Of a stretch of DNA of 64,000 nt, positions 31,910 to 43,607 are shown piece after piece. Every line of letters starts with the position of its first letter. Position 1 is the first letter of the stretch. The notes beneath the pieces were generated by a model. The model was not told the DNA's origin, made no database searches, and saw only the letters and a list, made by a program, of their open reading frames with translations. The translations under genes and the position numbers were made by a program. The DNA comes from Episyrphus balteatus (Eukaryota > Arthropoda > Insecta > Diptera > Syrphidae), in contig NC_079134.1 of the NCBI RefSeq assembly GCF_945859705.1, positions 67,073,425 through 67,137,424 of the forward strand, written 5' to 3'.

Positions 31910-32023
31910 AAGTTAAATTGACCTCAACTCCATATGCGTTTCGCCCAGGTATGACAGTGGGCTCATCAGTTAGATGCTGTCATACCCTTACTAAGACGCA
32001 AAATGGAGTTGAGGTCAATTTAA
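31910..32023 (-). ncRNA. Hammerhead ribozyme, open stem III (type III-like), complete core
   Basis: Minus strand, in order: stem III strand ending GCG (31997-31999), cleavage triplet GTC (31995-31997) with the cut expected between 31995 and 31994, stem I TTAG/CTAA (31991-31994 with 31970-31973), CTGATGA (31963-31969), stem II GCCC/GGGC (31959-31962 with 31943-31946), GAAA (31939-31942), stem III CGC (31936-31938). Stem III extends over about 20 further pairs (31913-31933 with 32002-32023). Loops I and II share a 10-nt perfect complement (GGTATGACAG with CTGTCATACC): either a kissing contact or a competing hairpin. All invariant core bases are present. Confidence 0.75.
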
Positions 32024-32027
32024 CCAA

Positions 32028-32880
32028 GAACCAAAATATACTTTTCTAGTAGTTTTTGGGGTGCTGAATCCGAATCTGAAGTCAGAAAAATTTGATTGGC
32101 CTCCGTTTTTTAAATATTACCGTTATAAAATGCTAAAAAACGTCATTTTGGCTGTTTTCGAGATTCTGTTTTTATGTGGGGCAATTCATTATAAACAAAT
32201 TAGTAACGGTTATTATAACAACATATATTCTTCTTTCAAAAACTGTTTAAAATTTCCCGATATCTCTTTTATTGCTCGAGATATCTTAAGTTTCATTTAA
32301 TAAGCCAAAGAGAAACTAAACTTAATCTAAAGTATATGTCACTGGTCACAGATTTTTTGCCACAAAAACAAAAATATACTTTTCGGAAGGTTTTCGAGTT
32401 GCTAAACTCAAATCCGCAATCGGAAAAATTCTATTAGCCTCCGTTCTTGACATATAACCGTTATAAAAAAAACCCTTTTTTTGCATTTTATAACGGTAAT
32501 ATTTCAAGAACGAAGGCTAATAGAATTTTTTCTGATTGTGGATTCGAGTTCAGCAACCCAAATACCTTTAGAAAAGTATATTTTGATTCTTGTGGCAAAA
32601 AAAGTTTAATTTGGTTGGCCAGTGTTGTTTCTGATTCAAAGACCGCTACTTAAATTTTAAATATCTCGGACAATAAAAGAGATATCGGAAAGATTATTCA
32701 TAAATGAATTACTCCACATAAAAACATAACCTCGAAAACAGCCAAAATAACGTTTTTTGACATTATCTAACGGTAATATTTCAAAAACGAAGGCCAATCA
32801 AACTTTTCTGTCTTCAGATTCGGATTCAGCACTCCAAAAACTACTAGAAAAATATATTTTGGTTCTTGTGGCAAAAACCT
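32028..32880. repeat. Nested inverted repeats made of four related arms
   Basis: Arms at about 32028-32190 and 32345-32470 face arms at about 32480-32610 and 32740-32880. All contain versions of AAAATATACTTTTC, a GCTGAATCCGAATC-like word and TAACGGTTAT/ATAACGGTAAT. The inner pair forms one hairpin and the outer pair a second around it, as if a foldback MITE had inserted into the centre of its own relative. Confidence 0.7.
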
Positions 32881-34172
32881 TGTTGACCAGTGTTATTGAT
32901 TAGAAATTTGCTAAGCTACTTTTTAGCAATGCATACCTGTTTTTTATTCCAATTAATATTAATAATATTATTATTATTATTTTTGACGAGTCACGAGCAC
33001 GACGGCGCTTTGTCATTTTCTTGCCTTTGTCTTTCTTTCGTCACCACGAAATAATATAAGGTGGAATATTCATTTTTGCATCCTGGCGTTTGGTGTGTTT
33101 GTATGTGTAAATGAGTGTTTGTATGTGTAAATGAGCAAGGAATGAAGAAACTGAAAAAAAGACAGATTGAATTAATGTTACCACTTCGAAAAATTACTTT
33201 TAGTAAATTTATTGGCAAAAGATTTTTTGTTTCAATATTGTTGCTTTTATTTAAATTTCAATTGGTAAATGTATAAGAAACCTATGAACTGAAAACAATT
33301 CATGTAAATATGTAAATTTATTGTTAAAGTTAAAACGTAAATTAATTTTAGGAGCATTTCAGGTACGATTAAAATATACAAATATAGTTTTTTATAAATC
33401 TTTTCATAATATTTTCTAGCAATGAGGATTGTCGTAATCAAATCACATTTGTATCCATCTTTTAAAAACCATTTGGACGACTTCATATAAAAATATCCTG
33501 TTTTTGGTTCGTAAATGCATTCAAAGACGGTTGAAACTCACCCAAATGTATCAATCCATTAGATTTATGAGTTTAAAATGTAGTTTCAATGTTAATTAAA
33601 CAAAATGTGTTGAATAAAAATAAAATATATCAATTTTTTGAAGTTTAAATTTTGAAATAAATTTACCAAAGTGGCAATAAAGTCTGCAAGGACGATTTTC
33701 TCCTTCGAAAACCTAACGGTATTTTTCATGGAGTTGATGTAATACAATAAGAAATGGGCGTACACTGGGGCAATACATGAAAGTCATAGAATAATTTCGC
33801 GCCTTTTTTGAATCAGTGAAAGGAAAAAATGGTTAAAAAATCAGAAAATCTGTGATTTGCTAACAGTGCAGTTGATTTCAATTGTGAACTTGCTTGTGAT
33901 ATTGGTTGTGGTTTAAAAAGTGATTTAAATTGTGAGTGATTAATTTGCAAGGTGAAAAAAGTTTTTCTTAAAACTTCTTGCCAACGTTAAAGACAATTTA
34001 TTTCTATTTGGACCATATTTAAGTGAGTTTTAGCTTATTTGGAATCGACAAGTTTTTTTTAAACTATACGATCCATAGGGTGTTCCTCACTTATTACCTA
34101 GTTCTAAAAAGAACTTAGTTTTGCTTTATTATATAATTTTTCTAACTTTCTCTAACATTTTGCTTTATTTTT
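32881..34172. other. AT-rich stretch, no gene recognised
   Basis: Includes a 22-bp direct duplication near 33088-33131 (GTTTGTATGTGTAAATGAG twice). Bases 33970-34172 may be the 3' untranslated part of the Penelope-like element to the right. No coding similarity seen. Confidence 0.45.
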
Positions 34173-35310
34173 TTAATTAAGTATTTTCGGACTTACCGCG
34201 ACAATTAAACTTTTAATCATATAAAAATATGACACAGCTCGACGTTTCGATAAGGTTGCACTTATCGTGGTCACGAGATGACTGATGGTTAGTGGGTGGA
34301 TGTTGTTGTTGTTTTGTGTTGATGTTGTTGGTGCTTGCAGTTCCGATGATGGTTCTTGTTGGGACTGCATTAATTGTTGTAGTTGTGAGTAAGCTTCTGT
34401 GCAAGCAAAGCTAATCACATCAGATGGTGCATTGTTTTGATTTTTGTTTTTCTGTTGTTGTTTTTTCTTTTTTAGTTCGTTGATAAGTGGATCCCATGCT
34501 CCGGATAAATTAAAACTTTGGTATCTGTTGAAATTGTTGCGTTGCACTTTTTAATTTCAATTGCCTCACGAACCAATCTAGGCACATAAAACCTTTCCGT
34601 TGAAATGGATTTTGCTTGATCAAATCTTATGAAGTGATCCGTATTGTACGCTAAATGTTCACAAATGGCAGATTTTGTTACTTCATTCTTCTGAATTGCT
34701 TTTATATGTTCATTTAAGCGTGTCGATATGGAACGTTTGGTCTCTCCAATATATTCCGAGCCGCAGCTACAAGGAACAGAATATACTCCTGGGTTTTGTA
34801 GGGGTACTTTATCTTTTGGTGACCTTAAGATTTGTCGTATTTTTGCTGGTGGTTTGAAAATCGACTTTATCCCATAAATAGACAAGATCCTTCCAATCCC
34901 TTCAGAGACGCCTTTTCTATATGGAAGAATGGACCGTTTTTCATTTTCATTGTGGATATCTTGAGTGGGTTTTGTTTTTGGTTTCCAAGAGCGTTGCTTA
35001 AAACTGTAACCATTTTTTATTAAAGCTGCATCTACCCTTTTTAACTCATCTTGGAGATGGTTTTGGTCACAAATAGCATGTGCCCTGTTAATAAGAGCAG
35101 ACACAACAGAATTGAAGTTGGCTGGATGATGATGAGATGCAGCATGCAGATACCTATCAGTATGAGTGTTCTTTCTGTACACAGTGTGTCCTAATGTTCC
35201 ATCTTGATTTTTAATAACTTTAACATCTAAGAACGCTAAAGTGTTGTTTTCTTCAATTTCCATGGTGAATTGTATTTTTGAGTGTACAGAGTTTAAGTGG
35301 TTGAGAAATG
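34173..35310 (-). pseudogene. Penelope-like retroelement, 3' part with GIY-YIG endonuclease, 5'-truncated
   Basis: The minus strand starts near 35310 inside the reverse transcriptase (FLNHLNSVHSKIQFTME, then NTLAFLDVKVIKN and YRKNTHTDRYLH). It continues through a linker to the GIY-YIG domain: PGVYSVPCSCGSEYIGETKR, then RLNEHIKAI and SAICEHL, then RLVREAIEI. The tyrosines and YIG, the Arg of TKRSISTRL and the Glu of EAIEI fit the nuclease core. A frame change near 34510 moves the tail (SGAWDPLINELKKKKQQQ) to another frame. Upstream RT motifs are missing, a typical 5' truncation. The C-terminal coding end also carries a decayed hammerhead-like pattern. Confidence 0.85.
34232..34290 (-). ncRNA. 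Degenerate hammerhead-like motif in the Penelope 3' coding end
   Basis: Minus strand: CTCGTGA where a hammerhead has CTGATGA, then a stem GATAAG/CTTATC, then CGAAACGTCGAG. Penelope-like elements are known to carry hammerhead motifs in their terminal repeats; here two core bases are wrong, so it is probably inactive. It overlaps the frame coding for HDKCNLIETSS. Confidence 0.4.
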
Positions 35311-35973
35311 TATATATTGCTTTATATTTCTTTTTTTACTTTTATAATTAAACCAATCTTCTACTTCTTTATTTTGCATTAATATTTATTTATTTAATAA
35401 GGTTTTATATTGCTTTTTAATACTTGTGGTGCTATAATTTTCTTTTATTTTCTTCATATATTCATATATTTATTGATTGCTTAACTTGCTTTTTTCTTCA
35501 ATTTCGTGCATTATTTTTTTTTTTTATTTGCCTGCCAACATTAATTGCTTTCATACTAAATTTGTATAAATAAATATATTGCAATACATACTTATTGATC
35601 CTATTTACTTGATAACATAGCTTGCTTTTCAACTTATTTAATAATCAACATTATTTTCATTCATAATTAATTCTTTCATCGCTTTTGTATTAATTAGTTT
35701 ATTGATCGCTTACTTTCTTTAATACATAATTATAAAATATATCTTATATAGGTTTTTATTTATATAAATTCATCAACGTATAAACATATAATTTATTTTC
35801 TCTCTAGGTATTTATTAAATTTTTCAATTTCAATTTACGTGTTATTAATTTTGATTAATTCCAAGCTTTAATTTTTCGGTAAATTCATTCGTTGCATTTA
35901 TTTAATTCAATCGGTTTTTTCCTTCACTTAATTTATTTAACATTCGTTTAAATTATTTATTTTTAACTACAAA
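35311..35973. other. AT-rich stretch upstream of the P-type element
   Basis: Rich in TTATTTAAT and ATTGATTGCTTA-like words at irregular spacing; perhaps very old tandem repeats or the 5' part of the P-type element. No gene. Confidence 0.35.
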
Positions 35974-38730
35974 ATGAGTTGGTAATGCTATAAAAATTGC
36001 GAAAGCGTGCGAAGTCGTACTTTGCCTTTCTTCCAAGTTCCAAGTTATAAGAGGCCAATTTGGATCAAACATGGATGTGCTTCACATATAAAGGATCCTC
36101 CGGCAACATCCCATATGTGTGTAAAGCACTTCTATTTGAGAGACAGAAGGCCAGAATCGTGGCGAACAAAGATTGTAAAGACAGCCGTGCCAATCACTTT
36201 TCCGTCGGTTTGCAAGTGTACGGAATTCGAGAAAGATAATTCGTGTGCCGAAATACTAAACGCCGGAAATAAATATACTGCCCCGATATCTCGATCTCCG
36301 CGACAACCGAATATTTCGCGATTACCCGTACCGGTACCTGCACTTCCTAATGCAGCTACACTTGCATCTGCACCTGCTACTGCATGTGAACCTTCACCCG
36401 CACCTGTATCTACACCAACAGTGAAAGCCGGAATAACTAAATTCAACCCGAAAAAATCTAAACCTTTGCGACTTCCTGTACCTGCAACTGCACTTCCACT
36501 TACACGTGCATCAGCACCTGCATATGCATCTGCAACTGCATATGCATCTGCAGATGTATCTGCATCTGCAACTGCATCTGCATATGCAGATGTATCTGCA
36601 TCTGCTTCTGCTCGTGCAAATGCACCTGCAACTAAACTGAACGCCGAAAAAATAAAATTTAATCCCATTACGTTACCTCGAAAACCCAAACACTCAACTG
36701 CACTGCCACTTGCACTTGCAGAAGTAACTGCATCTACATCTGCATCTGCAACTACACCACTTTTTCAACATATATTATCGCCCTGTAGTCCAATGCAAAA
36801 TTTGGCTACTACTTCCAACAATACATACGTGAAAGATTATTCTTTGCCTCCTGTTGATCCTTCTGTCGATATATCTCCCTCATAATTTTCTTCGCCCCAC
36901 AAACACTCGTACAAAAAAAGTGGATGATGAAATGGAAAATTTGAGCATGGAAGTTCAAACGTTCGTAAATTCACAACTCTTCCATAAACAGGGAGCACCC
37001 TGGAAACATGAAGAAAAAGATTTATTTCTTAAATTCTTCTATAAGTCTCCAGCGTGTTACCAGTTTATGGTGAGTACGGGTTTTAAAAAGCCATCGGTAA
37101 GCACTATTTACCGATGGCATTCGGAAATTCGTCTACCTACCGGGTTCACCCAGATAGTTAAGGATTTGCTCGCCGAAAAAGTTAAAGCCATTACGGCTAT
37201 GGATAGAAAATGTGTGCTGCTCTTTGACGAAATGTCTATAAAGAGAGAGTTAGAGTATAACATGAAGGACGACTTAGTGTATGGATTCACCGACTACGGA
37301 GAGTTTGGATGGAAAGAGACAATTGCGAATAAAATTCTAGTTTTTACATTGAGAGGACTCAACAAAAACTGGAAACAAACTATTTGCTACTATGTTGGAT
37401 CTACAGAGGGAGAAACATTGAGTAAAATGTTGAAAGTCATTATTTCAGGAGTAATAAAATGTACAATGTTGCCACAACTTGCGACCAAGGAGGAGCAAAC
37501 TTAAGAGCATACAGCATATTAACAGCAACCCAGTCACTGGAGAATAAATGCTGGGTGGAAATAGAGAACCAAAAAATTTTCCTCCTGTACGATTACCCCC
37601 ACCTTTTCAAAAGTGTACGGAACATACTTTTGCAACACCAGATACATACAGGATATCATTGATTGGAAAATACTCGTAAAGGTTTTTGAAGAGGATTCAA
37701 AGGGAACATTAAAGGTTCTGTACAAGCTCACGAGAAATCATATAGAACCAAGCACTTATGACAAACTAAAAGTCAAATATGCCACTCAAGTTTTTAGTGC
37801 CACAGTTGCCTCAGGCATACAATATGCAATAAGGGTAAATTGCTTCAAAACCGACGAAAAGATAAGAATTGCAAACTCCACGGCTACATTTTTCAAGTGA
37901 ATGAATGACCTTTTCGACCACTTGAATGCAGGACAGCTTCATTCAAGGAATCCAAATGCCCAGGTTGTTTCTGACTCCACAGAAACAATGAACTCATTAA
38001 TAAGTGCAAGAAAATGGATTGCAATATGGGTATCTACGTCCAAACACTACAGAATTCCACCTTGCTTCAAAGGATTGCAGCAAACACTGATGGGGATAGA
38101 ACAGATGTGGGCATACCAAAAACAGAAAGATAATGAGCAGAAGTATCTTTTACTTTCTCATCTATATACTGATGTGGCGGAAAATTTATTCGCGATGGTG
38201 CGGTTCAATAGAGGATCGTACGAGAAAAAACCCCTCTGCTTGGAGGTTCATAAGAAACCTCAAGCAAATTATATTTCAAAACATGTGTTCGGCGGCACAT
38301 TCTGGGTACGACGATGCTGCAGCGGAAACACTTCTCAAGGCAGTTGATTTTGAAGAGATAGAAAAAAAAAATTAGCTGAAGAACGGAAGGAAATGGCTGT
38401 GAAAAATGTAGTCTGTACATGAAAGACCAAGTAGACCAGGAGAGAAGAGAAACTTTTCTTCTTGAATTAAGAGCATACGCGACTATTGCTCCATCGTCAA
38501 AGTATGGAAACCTTACAGTTCCTTCGATACTTTTCAAAGAAACTGTGAACCAAGTACAAACTATTTTTGACAATGAAGTAAAGGTGAACATATTTAAGGA
38601 TAAATTAGTTCAAACCTGGAATCCAACCATCCTCAACCGCATAAAAAGATACCTACCAATACCAAGCTGCAAAGCGATCGAAAATCCAGTGGAAAATACA
38701 CCGCAGCATTTTTTGTTTCATAAAAAATAA
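35974..38730 (+). pseudogene. P-element/THAP9-type transposase, broken
   Basis: Starts ATG at 35974, but TAA follows after three codons, before a THAP finger: CYKNC, SHMCVKHF. Then an Ala-rich linker (36330-36620), a helix-turn-helix-like part (KPSVSTIYRWHSEIRLPTG), and the catalytic core: LLFDEMSIKRELEYN (first Asp), VATTCDQGGAN (second Asp), LYDYPHLFKSVRN, LYTDVAENLF (Glu). Frames change near 36860, 37461, 37660, 38228 and 38375, and TGA interrupts at 37898. The order and length fit a single full-length ancestor. It is a relative of the copy at 1-1040, but only moderately similar. Confidence 0.85.
36330..36745 (+). repeat. Hexamer-rich, Ala-coding low-complexity block inside the P-type transposase
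   Basis: GCATCT, GCAACT, GCATAT and GCAGAT hexamers follow each other, coding mostly Ala alternating with Ser, Thr, Tyr or Asp. It lies between THAP finger and catalytic core and is absent from typical P-element transposases. It grew by slippage in frame. Confidence 0.75.
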
Positions 38731-39444
38731 AACTATTTCGTTTAAAATCCCAATTCCTTACAAAATACCTAGGTACATTAATTCATCAGGAATTTCCAAT
38801 AGGTATAATTTTTAAAACAGAAATTGCTCAAATAGTTTACTTATCGATGAGCAATAATTCAACTTTTTGGCCAAAAATATTTTTAAAACACATTTTGTTC
38901 ACCTTACCTGTACCGTGTACTTAGCTTTTGCTTTAATTTTTAATTTTCTGTTGCAATAAAAATTAATATACCTATCTACCTATATCTAATAAAAACTAAA
39001 GTTTTCAATTGTAAATTTTCATAAATCGTTCAGTGTAAATTAATGCTCTGGGATTTGTGCCTCAAATAAAATCAAAATTATTTTCAGACTTCAAAAAAAC
39101 TATTGCTTTAACTGAAATTGTATTTACTTTGCGCTTACACAATTTCATTGTTAATGTGAACATCCCTTTAAAATATCAGTGAAATTGCAATTGCATAGAT
39201 AGCTTAAATGAATATACAATTAAAGACTTTTCTGTTCCTTTTACCCAAAAAATTAATTAATTTAAGATAACTAAACTACTTCCTACATACAAGTTCCATA
39301 CAGGAAAATTCATTTTACCGTTCAACCATTCTACGAAACTTATATTATGAATGTATTGAGTTTTTTTCCATATCTTTTGATTATGTTTTCCTAAATTCCC
39401 CCTTCTTTCAAAATGCAAAAATAAATTCGTGTTCATCTGTTTAC
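38731..39444. other. AT-rich stretch, no gene seen
   Basis: Between the P-type relic and the copia LTR; no recognisable feature. Confidence 0.4.
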
Positions 39445-39623
39445 TGTTAGAATTTAAGCTTGTTCGAATTAAAGAGACACGTCTTGATAAGGCAAAGTTT
39501 ATTGAAAGAATAAGAATGTAATGAGAAAAAGAATTACATGAAATGATAAATCAAAGAATATTACAATGGAACAAAGAAGAAAGAACAAATATATAGTATT
39601 GCCATAATAACATAATTTCAACA
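39445..39623 (-). repeat. Copia 3' LTR
   Basis: 179 bp; on the plus strand starts TGTTAGAATTTAAGC and ends AATTTCAACA. Confidence 0.85.
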
Positions 39624-39852
39624 CTCCGTCTCAAAACTATATATTTTATCAACAAAAAATAAACAATAATTCTTTAAGTTTAGTTACCTATTACAAAACA
39701 TTAAAATAATCCCATGGCTTCGGTAAATTTGCAATGCTTAATTTTAGACAAATTTTTAGTTAAGATACCTGACATCATTTCATTAGTATTTACATATTTC
39801 AAATTAATTACATTGTCTTTATACAACGAACGAATATGATGATACTTGATAT

Positions 39853-40821
39853 CTATATGCTGGCTGCATGATAAACAGGATTTTTGATCAAATTCTGAGC
39901 ACTCTGGTTGTCGCTGTTAAGCACCATTGGGTTGGCTCCATTGAAACCCATCTCAGTAATTAATTTCTTAATATAAACTGCTTCTTTTGCTGCAGTCGAA
40001 ACGGCAACGTACTCCGCCTCAGTACTCGAAAGAGCCACTAGGTTTTGTTTTTTCGACTCCCATGAAAAAACACCTCCTGCTGCAACGAAAGTATACCCAG
40101 TGAAAGACTTTTTGTCACTGGCATCACATCCCCAGTCTGCGTCCACGAAACATTTAATTACTTTCCTGTTTTGAAATAATGCAATTTGCAATCGAGCGTT
40201 TTGTCACTGGCATCACCTCCCCAGTCTGCGTCCACGAAACATTCAATTGGCTTTCCTGTTTTGAAATAATGCAATTTGCAATCAAGCGTTTTTTGGAGAT
40301 ACCTGAGAATATGCCAAACTCCAGCTTCGTGTTCGGTATGGGGATCCATATTTCGTTGTGAGAGCTTACACACGGAATGAAGTATATCAGGTCGTGTAGA
40401 AATTGCGAGATACATCAATGTGCCAATAAGAGATTGATAGTGCGTACGATCGACTCTTTTACATCTTTCATTAGAACAATTAACTTGTTACCTTGCATCG
40501 AGAGGTGTTGAAACTGGTCGACAATTTTCCATTCCACACTGGCTTAAGAGTTTTTTAATGTGTTCTCGCTGACATACAGTTAGGGGGCCAGTTTCGCCTT
40601 CCCGGTTTATTTCAGCTCGCTTACGCACGCAGAAAAACCAATTTTCTTCAAAACGGAATCTAACTTTTTGTTCCATTTTCATCCACTTTGTTTCAAGCCA
40701 TAAAGAGCTTTAAAGTCTTTACATCGACAAACGGTTCCGGCTGTATCATGTAGACAGTGTCACGAAGCTCACTATTTAGATAGGCTGATGAGACATCCAT
40801 TTGATGCAGGTGCAGGTTATA
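39853..40821 (-). pseudogene. Copia RT remnant and RNase H, YVDD region deleted and a block duplicated
   Basis: After the stop at 40822 the minus strand still reads QMDVSSAYLNSELRDTVYM, then decayed sequence, then jumps to CQREHIKKLLSQCGMENC; the YVDD active site between them is missing. Next come STRPDILHSVCKLSQRNMD and a tandem duplication of the segment TLDCKLHYFKTGK (40158-40295), then RNase H: FVDADWGCDASDKKSFTGY, SSTEAEYVAVSTAAKEAV, DNQSAQNLI. The RNase H part itself is well kept. Confidence 0.85.
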
Positions 40822-42826
40822 CTAACAAGCCAACGCGAGAATCATCCGTATGGTTGCATATCTCACTACTGGTGAAAAGGTTTCCAGAAAGTTAACTCCA
40901 TAACGCTGTTCACATCCTTTGGCCACCAAACGCGATTTTAACCTTTCAATGCTTCCATCTGCATTTTTCATCAATGTGAACACCCATTTGTTACCAAGTG
41001 CCTTTTCTCCTAGTGGAAGATCGACCAACGACCAAGTACCATTGTTCACCAAAGATTGAAATTCTTTCTGCATCGAGGCCATCGTTTTGAATGTCGCGTC
41101 GTCTTCTGATTCACGGTCCCGCTTCCCAGAACGAACAAACGCTACCTCTTCCATAGCAACATCACCAGAAATAGATCCAGCTTCAGCAACAACAACATCA
41201 TCGGTGACTACGCTTACTTCGCCAACTTGATCAGGTTCACAAATAAATTCGGCAACAACACCATCAACAGCAACCTCGTCAACTTCACCAACTTCAACAG
41301 AATAGTGACCAACTTCAACGATATCATTGGCAACTTCGCAGACTTCATCAACTTGAGCATGAGCAGGTTCACTTACAACATCAGCAGCAACAACCTCATC
41401 AAAATCGCAAACCAACTGCAAAACGTCATCTTTATCTGCACTCAAAACTTTATTCTTTTGATTGACATTTAGTTGTTTCATAAACATAACATCCCTGCTG
41501 ACGACTACTTTCTTTGTTTCAGGGTCATACAAACGATATGCCTTACAAACGTCTGAATAACCAACCATAATCATTTCTCTTCCTTTTGGATGAAACTTCT
41601 TTGTCTGCTTCTTATCATTTGCTATAGCCAAGCAACCAAAAACCTGAAAATGTGATACCGTTGGCTTTTTTCGGGCCCATACCTCGTAAGGAGTCTTATT
41701 GATAAGAGTTTTTGTAGCAGCTCTATTTGGCAGATAAACTGCTGTTGCAACTGCATCAGCCCAAAAATTTGCATCTAACCTGCTATGTACAATCATGCTC
41801 CTGGCCATTTCTATGAGAGTTCGATTGGCGCACTCGGCAACGCCATTCCGATGGGGGTGTGTACGGAACAGTCAGCTGACGCTGAATACCCTCTGCATCC
41901 AGAAATGCATCGAACTCTGTCGATAGGTATGCACCCCCATTGTCACTACGCAGAATTTTTACTTTTCTACCAGTTTGCTTTTCTACTAAAGCCTTAAAAG
42001 ATTTGAAAGCATTAAAGACCTCCGCTTTGGTCTTAAGAATGTAAACAAACATGTAGCGAGACATGTCATCTATTAAAGTGACAAAATATCGGGACCCTAC
42101 TGTCGACTTTTTATTCATAGGGCCACATACGTCACTGTGCACAACTTCTAATAGATCTTGGGATCGGGTCAATGTTGCACTAGGGAATGGCTTTGCACAT
42201 ATTTTACTTTTCGAACAAGTCACGCACTCATTATTGGCTGGCTCATCTCTAACTGTTAGTTCATTTACTAATTTTGTAGTCGACATTTCTTTAAGACTAT
42301 CAAAGTTTAAATGACCGTATCGATTATGCCACTCAATTGCATCATGAGTTATACCTCTTGCAATCATACATTTATTTGCATCAGCTTTAAATAAGAAAGG
42401 ACCACCGCACATAAAAGCCTTTATTATGGCGTCCCCTCTTTGGTTTTTTATCGTTGCAGTCTCTTTCCCAAAAACAACCGACAGACCATTGGCCACTGCC
42501 CGACTTACTGACACAAAATTGCCTTGCATTGATGGAACGAACAACACATCACGCAAATTCATATTTCGCCCATGAAATTTAAAACAAACATCGCCTCTTC
42601 CCTCGGCCATTATAAAATTATCCCCTATAATAATTTTTTCTTTTCGCTCTGCATAAGAAACAAACAAATTTCTATCACAGCACAGGTGTGACGTGGCTCC
42701 GCTATCAATGCACCAAGAATCTTTATCTAAGCTGAAGCAAGTAGATGTAGAAGCGAGAATGGAAAACGAATGTTCATTATCTTTTTGCCTCTTTGCAATG
42801 AGACGCAAAATGGCCGCGACAACCAC
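40822..42826 (-). pseudogene. Copia Pol: protease, integrase, start of reverse transcriptase
   Basis: First frame (42826-41783): protease SWCIDSGATSHLC, pre-integrase finger EWHNRYGHLNF with CVTCSKSKIC, integrase HSDVCGPM and LRSDNGGAYLSTEF. A frame change near 41850 follows GIQRQLTVPYTP and disrupts the region of the catalytic Glu. Second frame (41808-40822): MARSMIVHSRLDANFWADAV, a Val/Asp-rich linker, then RT WVFTLMKNADGSIERLKSRL and CEQRYGVNFLETFSPVV. A stop at 40822 ends it. The acidic linker of about 100 residues between integrase and RT is long and repetitive (VGEVDEVAVD). Confidence 0.85.
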
Positions 42827-43430
42827 AATTAAAGCATTTGCTATTTATTCGTTTTCCTTTCTTACTACTTTCGTAGCTTGATGAATTACTCCCGCCTGCA
42901 CTGTTCTTAACCTTAGAATATTTTTTGGAGCGTGCAACAAATGCATGCTCTCCCTGATCCACATCTTTAACCTTATTTATTCTTTCATGCCTTCTAGCTC
43001 CTTCTTCCATCTGCTTCAATTTAAGCAACTTTAAAAGTGGGAGCTCATCGCGCGTCTCTATTCCAATTACAAAATTCTCGAACGAATCGGGTAGGCTAGA
43101 GAGCAGAATTATAACCACCAATTCATCATCTATCTCAACATTGATTTCTGATTGTCTCACTGAATGTATTTAAATGTTCCGACATACGGGACTCGTCAGA
43201 CAATCTAAGTTGAAGCAATTTCAATGTGTCCCAAGCTTTTTTAGCTGTTGGACAATTACGCACGTGGTTTAGCTGAGCAGGTTAAATGCACAACATTATG
43301 CTCGCTAGCGCCTTCTCATCTTTGCCATCGAACAAAATAACCTCTGCTGGAGTTGCATTTTCTCGTTTTACAATTTTTCCACTGGTGATTCCCCAAAAAT
43401 CAGCATGTATTAGGATGCTCTTCATGTGTA
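42777..43430 (-). pseudogene. Copia Gag, broken
   Basis: The readable frame 43160-42777 contains LPDSFENFVIGIETRDEL, LKLKQMEEGARRHER and the zinc knuckle CFNCGCRGHFASHC. Upstream, pieces of the Gag N-terminus are readable only in other frames. The knuckle is complete (CCHC). Confidence 0.75.
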
Positions 43431-43607
43431 TTGATCACGAGGCATAATTCCAATCCGTCCAATTTTTCAATGGAACACAAACCTTTAATGCGGTTACCAG
43501 AATAATTTAATTTATTATAAAAAAAAAAATTAGCTAAACTTCCCTTTTTTATAAACTAATTAAATTTTACAAATCAAACAAATGTTCGGCTTGGGCACCA
43601 TATAGCC

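Larger units (their letters stand above)
31545..32023 (-). mobile_element. Retrozyme-like unit: two direct repeats, each with a hammerhead core
   Basis: Direct repeats of about 130 bp (31550-31685 and 31873-32003) flank about 187 bp of unique AT-rich sequence; the spacing is about 322 bp. On the minus strand each repeat contains a hammerhead-ribozyme core. No protein is encoded. Ribozymes inside direct terminal repeats around a short non-coding body is the layout of retrozymes and of Penelope-element terminal repeats. Which one it is cannot be told from this copy. Confidence 0.65.

Noticed and set aside
36132..36689. Open minus-strand frame of 185 codons rich in Ala and Asp
   Set aside because: It is the complement of the Ala-coding hexamer block of the P-type transposase; repetitive DNA stays open in several frames.
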